Origin: Anabaena sp051781005
GTDB taxonomy: Bacteria > Cyanobacteriota > Cyanobacteriia > Cyanobacteriales > Nostocaceae
Reading direction: 5' to 3'
DNA: 64,000 nucleotides
Assembly: GCF_051781005.1 (NCBI RefSeq)
Contig: NZ_JBPWOA010000002.1
Span: 558,001 to 622,000 of the forward strand
Below are positions 27,723-37,034 of the stretch, in pieces; within the stretch, counting starts at the first letter, position 1; every line of letters begins with the position of its first letter. A program made the translations under genes and the position numbers. The notes under the pieces are model-generated. The model saw nothing but the letters and a program-made list of their open reading frames with translations, ran no database searches and was not told the DNA's origin.

Positions 27723-28307
27723 ATGAAAACATCTTCACGCTTGCTGGTGAAAACAGTCGGTATTGCGATCGCTCTAGCCAGTGTACTAGTTAGTTCTCCT
27801 TCTTGGGCTAAAAAAGAAAAACACCATAATTCAGGGCATACACAAAGCGTAACTACCACTACTACTACTACAGTCACAACTACTCAGACACTTGTACAAG
27901 TTGCCAACACCAGTTCCTGCGGTTGTAGTACCTTTGCCAATGCGATCAGGTCTGCTGGCTGGGAAAACACTTTTTCTAATACAAGATCATCATATACCCT
28001 ATTTATCCCCTCAGATACTGCTTTCGCGGCTTTACCAGTTGCTACTCGCCGCAAGTTGTTCTTACCACAAAATAGAGCAATATTACAGCAGGTTTTGGCT
28101 TACCACATTCTTTCTGGCACAGTTGATTACAAAAAAATTAAGCCAGGTAAATTCAAAACCTATCAAGGTAAAGTAGTTGAAATTAAATATAAGAAAGGCA
28201 AATTTGAAATCGGTAAAGCCAAATTCAAAAAATCAGATATGAAAGCTAAAAACGGCTATATTCACATTATTGACACAGTGCTTATTCCCCCTGGATTGCT
28301 GATTTAA
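27723..28307 (+). CDS. secreted fasciclin domain protein
   Basis: The protein has 194 residues from ATG 27723, which gives a clean signal peptide (KTSSRLLVKTVGIAIALASVLV, cleavage near SWA). A Thr-rich linker (residues about 38-55) is followed by one FAS1 domain with the typical blocks YTLFIPSDTAFAALP, VLAYHILSGTVDY and GYIHIIDTVLIPP. FAS1 proteins act in adhesion at the cell surface. An in-frame TTG further upstream would destroy the signal peptide and was rejected. Probably periplasmic or extracellular. Confidence 0.87.
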   Translation: MKTSSRLLVKTVGIAIALASVLVSSPSWAKKEKHHNSGHTQSVTTTTTTTVTTTQTLVQVANTSSCGCSTFANAIRSAGWENTFSNTRSSYTLFIPSDTAFAALPVATRRKLFLPQNRAILQQVLAYHILSGTVDYKKIKPGKFKTYQGKVVEIKYKKGKFEIGKAKFKKSDMKAKNGYIHIIDTVLIPPGLLI

Positions 28308-28344
28308 TAACTGTTTGACAATATAAAAAGCAACCGAATAAATA

Positions 28345-28385
28345 CCCCCAAGATATTCTTGAAAAAGAAAGCATTGGGGGTTAAT
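28345..28385 (+). terminator. hairpin terminator after the fasciclin gene
   Basis: Perfect arms CCCCCAA (28345-28351) and TTGGGGG (28374-28380) are followed by TTAATTG. The loop is long (22 bases). Confidence 0.6.
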
Positions 28386-28502
28386 TGTGTTTATTTTGAA
28401 AAAAATCATCAATCAACAAAATATTCTCCCTAGCGGATGAGGTGTTCAAGGTAAGGCCAGTTGTAGCATAATTATCTTTTTATGCTATTGGCATTAAAAG
28501 CA

Positions 28503-29681
28503 ATGACACCTCAATTTCAATACAGTACTCTCTCCCATTCAAAAGAAATTCAACAACTAGGAAATATCCTCGACCAATGTTTTATCGGTTCACCTGGTGA
28601 CGAGGAAATCTACATCAACTGCATTGGCTTAGAAAACTTCCGTGCTATCCATCAAAATCAGCAAATGGTAGGTGGACTAGCAACTTTGCACATGGGACAA
28701 TGGTGGGGTGGACAGCGTGTACCAATGACAGGAATTGCCGCAGTGGGTATTGCTCCTGAATATCGTGGAAATGGGGTAGCTCTAGCTTTGATGCAAAACA
28801 CCCTCAAAGAACTATACACTCAAGAAGTCCCTATCTCCGTCCTCTATCCAGCTACACAAACCCTATACCGCAAAGTGGGGTATGAGCTAGGGGGTAACTA
28901 TTGCATTTGGGAAATTGCAGCTGAAAGTATCCAGGTGCAAGAACAACCTCTACTTCTGCAATCTTTAGTTCTGAATAATCATCAAGTCTTTTATGACCTA
29001 TATCAGCAACAAGCACAATTTACTCAAGGATATTTAGACAGACATCCAGGTATTTGGCAACTATTAATCTCTACACAAGAGAAACAAAAAGTCTACGCTT
29101 ATTTTATCGGTTCTCAAGATCAACCCCAAGGCTACATCATCTTTACCCAAGAACGAACACAAGATGGTGCAATATTGAAAGTAATAGATTGGGTACTTCC
29201 CACAGATGCTGCTGTACAAACTTTCTGGTCTTTTTTGGGTAAGCATCGCTCCCAAATCAAAAAGGTGCAATGGAAGAGTTCTGTAATTGATTCCCTAACA
29301 TTGCTGTTACCAGAGCTAACTGCCAAGATATCACATCAAAAGCTCTGGATGCTCAGGGTGATAAATTTAGTTACAGCACTAGAAATGCGGGGCTATCCCC
29401 AGGGAATTAACACAGAACTGCACCTAGAAGTTAAAGATGATTTACTACCTGCAAACAACGGTAAATTTATCCTATCTGTTATTAATGGATACGGTAAAGT
29501 GACCAAAGGTGGAAAAGGTGAGTTACAGTTAGATATCAGAGGATTAGCACCACTGTACACAGGCTTGTTTTCTCCTGATCAATTGCAGCAATTAGGAAAG
29601 CTCAAGGCTACAGAAGCAGCCCTTTTAGCCGCTACGCAAATATTTACCAGTGTTTCCCCTTGGATGGCTGATTTTTTTTGA
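28503..29681 (+). CDS. Eis-like GNAT acetyltransferase with sterol-carrier-type C-domain
   Basis: The protein has 392 residues from ATG 28503; an ATG at 28482 would add seven. The N-terminal GNAT domain shows VGIAPEYRGNGVALALM and LYPATQTLYRKVGYE. A second, degenerate GNAT-like domain follows. The C-terminal 100 residues resemble the SCP2-like domain of Eis proteins (ELQLDIRGLAPLYTG) and end with PWMADFF, where the terminal carboxylate acts in Eis catalysis. Eis enzymes acetylate amines on aminoglycosides or lysines; the natural target here is unknown. Confidence 0.88.
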   Translation: MTPQFQYSTLSHSKEIQQLGNILDQCFIGSPGDEEIYINCIGLENFRAIHQNQQMVGGLATLHMGQWWGGQRVPMTGIAAVGIAPEYRGNGVALALMQNTLKELYTQEVPISVLYPATQTLYRKVGYELGGNYCIWEIAAESIQVQEQPLLLQSLVLNNHQVFYDLYQQQAQFTQGYLDRHPGIWQLLISTQEKQKVYAYFIGSQDQPQGYIIFTQERTQDGAILKVIDWVLPTDAAVQTFWSFLGKHRSQIKKVQWKSSVIDSLTLLLPELTAKISHQKLWMLRVINLVTALEMRGYPQGINTELHLEVKDDLLPANNGKFILSVINGYGKVTKGGKGELQLDIRGLAPLYTGLFSPDQLQQLGKLKATEAALLAATQIFTSVSPWMADFF

Positions 29682-29785
29682 AGACTTACCCGGAGCTAAT
29701 AGTCAATAGTACGAAGTAATTAAGTATTCTTGACACTTGACTCTTGGAGAAACATGATTTTATACCCATCAACTCATTATTAATC

Positions 29786-30703
29786 ATGCATCAAAGTTCC
29801 GGTCGCTGGCGTTTAGGACTCGGTTTATCGTTAGTGACTGTTTTTCTATGGGGTATTCTACCAATCGCTTTAAAGGTAATACTACAAGCCCTAGATGTTT
29901 ATACTATCATTTGGTTTCGCTTTTCCATGTCCTTTGTATTATTGGCAATTTATTTGTCTGTACAGGGAAAATTACCAACTATAGAAGAATTACGTTCTAG
30001 TTCTGGAAAGTTATTAGCAATAGTCACAATATTTTTAGCCACAAATTACTTCTTTTTCATGCAAGGTTTAGCATTAACAGCACCCGCTAACGCTGAAGTG
30101 ATAATTCAGTTAGCTACTGTGTTGTTAGGTTTTGGTGGGTTGGTAATTTTTAAAGAACATTATACATTACGGCAATGGATTGGAGTTAGTGTCTTAACTT
30201 TAGGTTTTGCACTGTTTTTTAATGCTCAATTAACAAATTTAATTACAGCACAAGGGCAATATCTTTTAGGCAGTGGATTGGTTGTATTGGGAGCAGTTGC
30301 CTGGGCTATTTATGCTTTGGCACAAAAGCAGCTATTGCAATCTTTATCATCCTCTAATATTATGCTGATAATTTACGGAGGATGTGCTTTATTATTCACT
30401 CCTTTTGCTAAAATTAATACAGTTTTTAGCCTCAATCCTTTACATTTAGGAATGTTGCTATTTTGTGGATTAAATACTTTAATTGCCTATGGTGCTTTTG
30501 CTGAATCATTAGCACATTGGGAAGCCTCAAGAGTAAGCGCAGTCTTAGCATTAGCTCCAATTGTCACTTTAATATCAGTTTGGATAGTTTCAGGTATTTT
30601 CCCGACTCTAATTCCCCCAGAACACATCACTATAATAGGAATTATAGGGGCATTATTAGTTGTTAGTGGTTCGGTAGCTATCTCTTTAGGTAAATCTGAA
30701 TAA
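29786..30703 (+). CDS. EamA/DMT superfamily transporter
   Basis: The protein has 305 residues from ATG 29786. An upstream in-frame TTG adds 14 non-hydrophobic residues and was not used. Ten hydrophobic helices form two EamA repeats, the first starting LSLVTVFLWGILPIALKVIL and the second LGAVAWAIYALAQKQLL. Such drug/metabolite transporters export or import amino acids, sugars or other small metabolites across the plasma membrane; the substrate cannot be read from sequence. Confidence 0.88.
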   Translation: MHQSSGRWRLGLGLSLVTVFLWGILPIALKVILQALDVYTIIWFRFSMSFVLLAIYLSVQGKLPTIEELRSSSGKLLAIVTIFLATNYFFFMQGLALTAPANAEVIIQLATVLLGFGGLVIFKEHYTLRQWIGVSVLTLGFALFFNAQLTNLITAQGQYLLGSGLVVLGAVAWAIYALAQKQLLQSLSSSNIMLIIYGGCALLFTPFAKINTVFSLNPLHLGMLLFCGLNTLIAYGAFAESLAHWEASRVSAVLALAPIVTLISVWIVSGIFPTLIPPEHITIIGIIGALLVVSGSVAISLGKSE

Positions 30704-31038
30704 AAGAAATTATTGGCATGATTCGATTAGGTTTTTTAACTCAAAAGATTGGTTTTATATTTAAAGCTACACCATAAATACTGAAGCGGACTATTATTTC
30801 GGTTGTTATGATTTTAAGAGCATCTAATCAAATAGAGTCAAAATCTGGTCGAAGAGATATTTGTTTTATCCTAATTGACTCTATATCAATGAACCTCTAA
30901 ATTTTGTCTTCACGAAAAAAAGCTCAAAAATATCCAGAAGACTGAGGCAAATAAGAGTATATAAATTTATTCACAGGGTGTCTGAATAACTACCAAATTT
31001 AACGCCTCGCGAAAAAACATCACTGAAATATTTGAGCG
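30704..31038. other. intergenic region with a long-loop inverted repeat
   Basis: This 335-base spacer has no gene. It holds a perfect 10-bp inverted repeat, ATAGAGTCAA (30832-30841) and TTGACTCTAT (30875-30884), with a 33-base loop. That could be an operator pair or a structured leader element. The promoter of the hydrolase at 31039 should lie here. Confidence 0.45.
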
Positions 31039-32766
31039 ATGAATAGTTTGTTTGGTAATTGGGCCAGCAGCCTGAAAAAAATTTTCCTCTTGCTGGTAAT
31101 TTCAATATTGCTGCCAACATTTGGAATTAATAATTCTGTAATGGCAGCAGAGAAAATATCCGCTTCTTATTCGTTACTAGAAATTTCCATTCCCGTAATT
31201 AGTTTAGAAACCTACGCCAAAACTGGATTAATTGATAATGAATTGTCAATGTATCAGCAGTATATTTCACTTCAAAAACTGCAAGAACTACGACAAATTT
31301 TACTCAGAACTATCAAAATTAGTCCCGCAGTAGCTTCACAATTTCTCCATACACAACAAGGAGAATTTCTGCTGCGACGGTTGGCAGAATTAATTAAAAC
31401 TAAATCTCGTCAACCTGAATCAGGATTTCATGCTTTACGCACAGCAATAATTTTAGCATCGGGGGAAGCAGACGGTTTAACATTATTAAATTTGCTACGG
31501 AAGTATCCTACAAATAATATTCATATTAATTTAGCTGATAGTCTAGAGATAATTGGCGAACTGGAGAAATTAATTAATGAAACAAAGATAGCGATCGCAG
31601 CAATTCAGCAAAAAGCCAGTCTAGAAGCTGGTATCATCCAAAAGGCAAGTTTCTATCAGCTGCCAAACTTAAAAAATGAAGGCAGTGTAAAATCAAAGAA
31701 ATATCAGCTAGAGTTCTTTGATGTCAACCGTAATCGGCGTTTACTGACTGATGTTTATGTTCCTAATGTTCAGCATCCCACTTCAGTAATTGTCATCTCT
31801 CACGGTTTAGGTTTAGATAGCAGCAACTTTCGTTATTTAGCTGCTCATTTAGCTTCCCACGGATTAGCTGTTGTGGTTCCTAATCATCCGGTTACGAATG
31901 CTCCAAAATTGCATCCTCAGCAATCTCTTGGTAAGAGTAATACAACTAGATTGATAGAGTCAGGTGAATTTATAGATAGACCTTTAGATATCAAATTTAT
32001 ATTAAATCAACTAGAAAAAGTCAACAACTCTGATGGTAAATTTCAAGGTCGGTTGAATCTGCAACAAGTGGGAGTATTTGGCCAATCGTTTGGTGGTTAT
32101 ACTGCTTTAGCTTTAGCAGGTGCAAAAATTAACTTTGAGCAGCTAAAAAGAGATTGTCAACCAGATACGCTGCGGGATACCTGGAATATGTCTTTATTCC
32201 TGCAATGTCGGGTTTTGGAATTGCAAAGAGAGTCGAAACTAGAATATAATTTGCGAGATGAGAGAGTTAAAGCTGCGATCGCAGTTAACCCCATCACTAG
32301 CTCTATTTTCGGACAAGCTGGTTTAAATCAAATTCAAACTCCTGTCATGCTGGTTGGTAGCAGTGAAGATACTGTCGCGCCAGCTTTATACGAACAAATT
32401 CTCCCTTTTTCTTGGTTGACTAATCCTCATAAATATCTAGTCATGTTTGTTGGTGGTACTCATTTTTCTAGCATTGGTAATAGTAACCCAGACAGCAAGC
32501 AAGTATCATTACCAGCAGAAATGGTTGGTGATGCTTCCCAAGCGCGTGCTTATATCAATGCTTTGAGTTTGCCGTTTTTGCAAACTTATGTAGCCAAAAT
32601 GCCACAATATATACCCTACCTTAATGCCAATTACGCTCGAACTATTTCTCATCAATCTTTGGGTTTAAGTCTGGTTCAATCCTTGAGTAATCAAGAATTA
32701 GCATCAGTACTAGGTAATAATTTTCAGAAAGCTTTCCCCGCAAAAAAAAACTCTCCCACACCATAA
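31039..32766 (+). CDS. exported alpha/beta hydrolase with DUF1400-type N-domain
   Basis: The protein has 575 residues. A signal peptide (about residues 1-36, ending MAAEK) is followed by a helical domain of about 150 residues matching the cyanobacterial DUF1400 type. An alpha/beta hydrolase domain comes next, with nucleophile elbow GQSFGG at Ser350 and oxyanion-side motif SHGLGLDSSNFRYLA. A likely Asp is in SSEDTVAP and a likely His in GGTHFSS, giving a complete triad. Platelet-activating-factor-acetylhydrolase or dienelactone-hydrolase relatives share this fold. Probably a periplasmic lipase or esterase. Confidence 0.88.
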   Translation: MNSLFGNWASSLKKIFLLLVISILLPTFGINNSVMAAEKISASYSLLEISIPVISLETYAKTGLIDNELSMYQQYISLQKLQELRQILLRTIKISPAVASQFLHTQQGEFLLRRLAELIKTKSRQPESGFHALRTAIILASGEADGLTLLNLLRKYPTNNIHINLADSLEIIGELEKLINETKIAIAAIQQKASLEAGIIQKASFYQLPNLKNEGSVKSKKYQLEFFDVNRNRRLLTDVYVPNVQHPTSVIVISHGLGLDSSNFRYLAAHLASHGLAVVVPNHPVTNAPKLHPQQSLGKSNTTRLIESGEFIDRPLDIKFILNQLEKVNNSDGKFQGRLNLQQVGVFGQSFGGYTALALAGAKINFEQLKRDCQPDTLRDTWNMSLFLQCRVLELQRESKLEYNLRDERVKAAIAVNPITSSIFGQAGLNQIQTPVMLVGSSEDTVAPALYEQILPFSWLTNPHKYLVMFVGGTHFSSIGNSNPDSKQVSLPAEMVGDASQARAYINALSLPFLQTYVAKMPQYIPYLNANYARTISHQSLGLSLVQSLSNQELASVLGNNFQKAFPAKKNSPTP

Positions 32767-32922
32767 TCGGGGTTGGATTTTGGATGTTGAATGTTGGTGT
32801 ATCCTTGCTTCATGTCTTGAGATTCTTGTAAATTTCTTCAAAGAAAGAAATAGGTAGTTAACAGCGTTGCTGAATTAAAGCATGAAATTGAAAAATCAAA
32901 GATTTTAAACTCTTACTCTCTG

Positions 32923-32945
32923 AGACTCTGCGCCTCTGCGTGAGC
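32923..32945. repeat. dispersed repeat (CTCTGCGCCTCTGCGTGAG type)
   Basis: This short sequence (around GACTCTGCGCCTCTGCG) belongs to a family seen between many cyanobacterial genes. A relative is fixed inside the ABC ATPase gene at 44345-44440. Confidence 0.5.
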
Positions 32946-32976
32946 AATATTCATACTCTTAATCAGCAACACTGGG

Positions 32977-35900
32977 TTAACCAATCTGTTTAGTGAGGGT
33001 ATGCTCGGCAGGTTTCTGTTGAGGCATCAACTGTTTGCCAAACTTAGCGTAAAGAGCCGGAATAACCAATAAAGTCAAAGCCGTAGAAGTAAACAAACCG
33101 CCCAAAACTACAATTGCCAAGGGTTGTAGAATTTCATTTCCAGCCCCACTAGCGATCGCCAAAGGCAGCATCCCTAGTGCGGAAGTGAGTGCAGTCATCA
33201 GAATCGCATTAACTCGTTCTAGAGAACCGTTGACAATCACATCTTTGAGGGGCATTCCCTGAGCAAACTTATTGTTATAGTTGTCTACCAACAACAAACC
33301 ATTGCGGACAGCAACGCCAAATAGGGTAATAAATCCAATCAAAGAAGCGATCGAAATCACACCGCCACTCAAAGCAATGGAGATAATACCACCGACCAAA
33401 GCCAAAGGCAGATTGAGCATGATGGTGATCGTGGCGGAGAGCGATTTAACGGAGAAGAACATCAACACCGCCATCACAATCGCTGCCAGGATGCTAAACA
33501 CCAGTAGATTATTAGTAGCACGTTGTTCCGATTCAAACTGTCCACCGTATTGGATGAAGTAGCCATTGGGGAGTTTGATTTTCTGTTGAATTTGGGATTG
33601 AATATCACTAACAACACTGCCCAAATCGCGATCGGCAACGTTTGCCGAAACAACTATCAGCCGTGATACATCTTCCCGATTCACAACATTCGCTCCCATA
33701 CCGTAGTCTATTTTGGCTACAGCACCCAATTGGATAGTTTGCCCAGTTGGGGTAGTGATGGGAATAGCACGAATGGCATCTAAACTATTGCGGGCTTTCT
33801 CCGTCAAAGAGATAGAAATATCAATAAGCTGCTGATTTTCTGCCACTTGCGATACCACACTACCATTTAAAGCAGTTTCCACAACGTTTGATAACTGCTC
33901 CATACTCAATCCATAGGTAGCGGCAGCCGCGCGATCATAATGGATTTGTACTTGACGAATGGGCAGTTGGGGTTCAAGCTGCAAGTCAACAACGCCAGCG
34001 ATGGGCTGAATTACATCTCGCACTTGTTCGCCAATCTTCCGCAGTTCAATTAAATCCGGGCCAAAGATTTTGACAGCGATCGCACTTCTCACCCCCGACA
34101 GCACTTCATCCATGCGGTGAGAAATAAATCCACCAATGTTAGATGCTACACCAGGCAGTTTATTGAACTCTTGCCGCAATTGTTTAATACTGGCTTCCCG
34201 GTCTTGGAGGGCGCGATCGCTCAATTCTACGTCCACATGAGCCATACTCACTCCCGCCCCGTCTGCATCTCCTGGAGTGCGTCCTGCCCGTACCTGCACC
34301 CACTCATATAAAGGATTATCTTTAAGCGCACTGGACAGTGCCACCCCAGCCCGATTGGTCATATCTAGGGAAACACCCGGAAATAAAACCATTGAATTGA
34401 CCAATGATTTCTCCTGAAATTCGGGGAGAAACACCCGTCCGAGGGAGGGAACGATCGCAAAAGCAGCAACCAAAGCTGCAAGTGCTACACCCAGAATGAT
34501 TTGGGGCGATCGCAGCGACAGATTTAACAATGGACGATACAACCGTTCTGCCCAACGGGAAATGAATGTACCTTCTTGCGGTAGGGTTTGGTTTGCCAGC
34601 AGAATGGCACACAAGGCAGGTGAAAGGGTCATAGCCACCAAAGTAGACGCACAGATGGAAAGCAAATACGCAAAACCCATCGGTGCAAAAATGTTGCCCT
34701 CAACACCTGTCAAACTAAAAATTGGTGCAAACACGACTACGATAATCACCGTGGAAAAAATCACGGCTAACCGCACTTCCACTGATGTGTCATACACCAC
34801 CTCGAAGGGATGCTTCGGGTTGCCCTGTGCCTGATTGGTTCGCAGTCCCCGATAGCAGTTCTCCATGTCCACGATTGAGTCATCCACAACTGAACCAATG
34901 GCTACGACTAAACCGCCCAAGGTCATGGTGTTAATGCCCAAGCCAAAAGCTTTCATGAACATTAAGCCAATCAACAGTGACAGAGGAATTGCACTCAGAG
35001 TAATTACGGCGGTGCGCCAATTCATCAGAAATAACAGCATAATCACCGACACGATAATGATGCCTTGGATCAGAGAACTGCTGACATTACCAATAGCAGT
35101 ATCAATAAAGTTAGATTGTCGGAATGTCCGCGCCATCTGCACATCAGGGGGAAAGGTGGATTGCAAAGATTGCAGCACCGCTTCTACCGCTTTTGTCACC
35201 GTGGGAGTATCAACATCAGGCTGTTTGTTAATCATCATCGCCACAGCCGGTTGCCCATTAAAACTAGCATCTCCCCGCTTTAGTGCTGCACCCGTTTTTA
35301 CTTCCGCTACATCTTTGAGCAAAATCGGTTTCCCATCTTGCACCTTCACCACAGATTGCTGCAAGTCTGCAATTGATTTTACCTGCCCAATACCGCGTAC
35401 CAACAGTTCTTGACCACCACCAATCAAGAATCCACCAGGGGCGTTAGAATTTGCACTTTTAGCAGCATTGGTAACTTCGGTCAGGGAAACATTGAGCGAT
35501 CGCAATTTTTCTGGATCAACTAATACTTGTTCCTGTCGTTCATCCCCACCGTAAACAGTAACTTGGGTAACTCCCGGCACAGATAAAATTTGATTGCTCA
35601 GGGTGCTATCCACCAGACGGCGCAAATCCATCAGCGAGGTTTTCCCCTGCCCATTCACAGTAAAGGCATACTGTAAAATCGTACCCAACGGCGATGCTAA
35701 CGGTGAAATTTCCGGTGGATGCACCCCTTCAGGTAACTGATTTGTCACCTGCTGGAGTCGTTCTGTCACCGATTGCCGGGCTTTATAAATGTCGGCTTCC
35801 TGGTCAAATACCACCTGCACCATCGACAGTCCGACTTTAGAGGAAGAACGCACCGTAGTCACCCCCGGCAAACCATTCACCGCGCTTTCAATCGGCACGG

Positions 35901-36108
35901 TAATCTGTGATTCCACTTCCTCTGGAGCTAGTCCAGTCGCTTCGGTGTGAATATCCACCTGGGGGGGCGCAAATTCGGGAAACACGTCCAGTGGCATCTG
36001 TGTAACAGTGAAGACTCCCCATACCGTCACTAAAATCGCACAGATAACTATAAACCAACGCTGGGCAATGGAGTTTTTGAGAATCTGATTGAGAATGGAG
36101 TTCAACAT
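32977..36108 (-). CDS. heavy-metal efflux RND permease (CusA/CzcA type)
   Basis: This 1043-residue inner-membrane proton-driven pump of the HME-RND class exports metal ions through a tripartite complex. The N-terminus is typical (IAQRWFIVICAILVTVWG, PLDVFPEFAPPQVDIHTEATGL). The intramembrane relay segment VAIGSVVDDSIVDMENCYR with its acidic residues is present, as is the second-half repeat GVAVRNGLLLVDNYNN. The length is normal. It is cotranscribed with the adaptor gene five bases upstream. No outer-membrane factor gene is nearby. The region is more G+C-rich than flanking genes, suggesting acquisition. Confidence 0.93.
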   Translation of the reverse strand: MLNSILNQILKNSIAQRWFIVICAILVTVWGVFTVTQMPLDVFPEFAPPQVDIHTEATGLAPEEVESQITVPIESAVNGLPGVTTVRSSSKVGLSMVQVVFDQEADIYKARQSVTERLQQVTNQLPEGVHPPEISPLASPLGTILQYAFTVNGQGKTSLMDLRRLVDSTLSNQILSVPGVTQVTVYGGDERQEQVLVDPEKLRSLNVSLTEVTNAAKSANSNAPGGFLIGGGQELLVRGIGQVKSIADLQQSVVKVQDGKPILLKDVAEVKTGAALKRGDASFNGQPAVAMMINKQPDVDTPTVTKAVEAVLQSLQSTFPPDVQMARTFRQSNFIDTAIGNVSSSLIQGIIIVSVIMLLFLMNWRTAVITLSAIPLSLLIGLMFMKAFGLGINTMTLGGLVVAIGSVVDDSIVDMENCYRGLRTNQAQGNPKHPFEVVYDTSVEVRLAVIFSTVIIVVVFAPIFSLTGVEGNIFAPMGFAYLLSICASTLVAMTLSPALCAILLANQTLPQEGTFISRWAERLYRPLLNLSLRSPQIILGVALAALVAAFAIVPSLGRVFLPEFQEKSLVNSMVLFPGVSLDMTNRAGVALSSALKDNPLYEWVQVRAGRTPGDADGAGVSMAHVDVELSDRALQDREASIKQLRQEFNKLPGVASNIGGFISHRMDEVLSGVRSAIAVKIFGPDLIELRKIGEQVRDVIQPIAGVVDLQLEPQLPIRQVQIHYDRAAAATYGLSMEQLSNVVETALNGSVVSQVAENQQLIDISISLTEKARNSLDAIRAIPITTPTGQTIQLGAVAKIDYGMGANVVNREDVSRLIVVSANVADRDLGSVVSDIQSQIQQKIKLPNGYFIQYGGQFESEQRATNNLLVFSILAAIVMAVLMFFSVKSLSATITIMLNLPLALVGGIISIALSGGVISIASLIGFITLFGVAVRNGLLLVDNYNNKFAQGMPLKDVIVNGSLERVNAILMTALTSALGMLPLAIASGAGNEILQPLAIVVLGGLFTSTALTLLVIPALYAKFGKQLMPQQKPAEHTLTKQIG

Positions 36109-36113
36109 CTCAA

Positions 36114-36827
36114 TTAAACGCCTCCCTTGTTCTTGCGATTGCCTACGATAACAGCGATCGCTCCACCCACAACTACGACTCCACCGCCGACTCCTGCTAA
36201 GATACCCATCGGGAATCCGCCCGATTGCTGAGTTGTTTCACCAGCCTGTGAGACGAGATTACCGCTGGCATCATGGCTATGAGGTATTCCTTTAGCATCT
36301 GCCTGAGCATGGGCTGTATCAGTTTTAGGAGTGGCACTTGCAGATGGACTGGGTGCTGTATCGGCGGTTTCAGTGTTGGGAGTGGGACTCGCAACTGGAC
36401 TGGTTGCTGTATCGGCGGTTTGGGTTTTGCGCGATTCGGCATAGAGCGACAAACTACCTTGGGTAATGAGCTTTTCCCCAACTGACAATCCTTTGGTAAC
36501 AGTGATTAATTCGCCTTTGGTCGCACCGGTGGTAACTTCCACTGGCTCATAAAAATCCTTATACTGCACAAAGACTATCTGTTTGCCATCGGCATCAACC
36601 AATGCCGTTACCGGAATCATCACCGCAGATCCAGATTTGGCAGAGGAGGCGATCGGCGTGACAACAATACCTAATAGTTGATCGGTTTGGGAATTGACTT
36701 TCACGCGATTAATGCCGCCTGTTGCTTGAAATTCATCACCATGTCCAACGTGAGCAAATACAACTGTGGGCGCACTGATAATTAAACTGGCTGCCAGAAT
36801 GGAACTCATTAACATAAAAGGTTTCAT
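36114..36827 (-). CDS. short RND adaptor (membrane-fusion-like) protein
   Basis: The protein has 237 residues from ATG 36827; GTG 36833 is an alternative. A signal peptide ends in VFAHVGHGDEF, as in CzcB/CusB adaptors. The beta-barrel and membrane-proximal blocks are present (MIPVTALVDADGKQIVFVQ, VTTGATKGELITVTKGLSVGEKLI). The coiled-coil/barrel-sandwich region usual between them is absent, so it is about half normal adaptor length. Residues 125-195 are Thr/Pro/Ala-rich with His (PHSHDAS), followed by a C-terminal membrane helix (GVGGGVVVVGGAIAVIVG). It precedes the pump gene. Its 5' region is duplicated at 39173-39486. Confidence 0.8.
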   Translation of the reverse strand: MKPFMLMSSILAASLIISAPTVVFAHVGHGDEFQATGGINRVKVNSQTDQLLGIVVTPIASSAKSGSAVMIPVTALVDADGKQIVFVQYKDFYEPVEVTTGATKGELITVTKGLSVGEKLITQGSLSLYAESRKTQTADTATSPVASPTPNTETADTAPSPSASATPKTDTAHAQADAKGIPHSHDASGNLVSQAGETTQQSGGFPMGILAGVGGGVVVVGGAIAVIVGNRKNKGGV

Positions 36828-36987
36828 AATCACTCTTCACAATGGATAGGGGGTTAAACAAAAGTTCTCCATAGTTTGCCAAAGGTCAGATGAAATCCAG
36901 GTGAAATGGCAAATGTTTTTGTAAGATCAAGCTCGTGGTTGATTTCCCTGAAGTGATGCGAATTTTACTGGTGGAAGATGAAGCAGA
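36674..36987. repeat. 314-bp direct repeat, copy 1
   Basis: This copy covers the first about 50 codons of the adaptor gene, the divergent promoter region and ten codons of a response-regulator gene. It aligns without gaps with 39173-39486, a constant offset of 2499 bases, with roughly 15 mismatches counted by eye. Confidence 0.9.
36956..36987 (+). pseudogene. 5' remnant of a response-regulator gene
   Basis: These bases encode MRILLVEDEA exactly as the start of the intact regulator at 39455. The reading then breaks off at the end of the repeat and joins a fragment of an adaptor gene on the other strand. Confidence 0.8.
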
Positions 36988-37034
36988 ATACCCATCGGCA
37001 ATCCACTTGCCTGCTGTGTGGTGTTATGGCTATG
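36987..37034 (-). pseudogene. C-terminal remnant of a second adaptor gene
   Basis: Read on the minus strand, this encodes HSHNTTQQASGLPMGI. It closely resembles the intact adaptor's TTQQSGGFPMGIL with its preceding HSHD. It is therefore a fragment of a paralogous adaptor gene whose N-terminal part survives at 39168-39326. Confidence 0.7.

Noticed and set aside
34865..35413. 182-codon plus-strand frame opposite the RND permease
   Set aside because: It is a shadow of the permease gene, with low-complexity Thr/Ile composition and no family resemblance.
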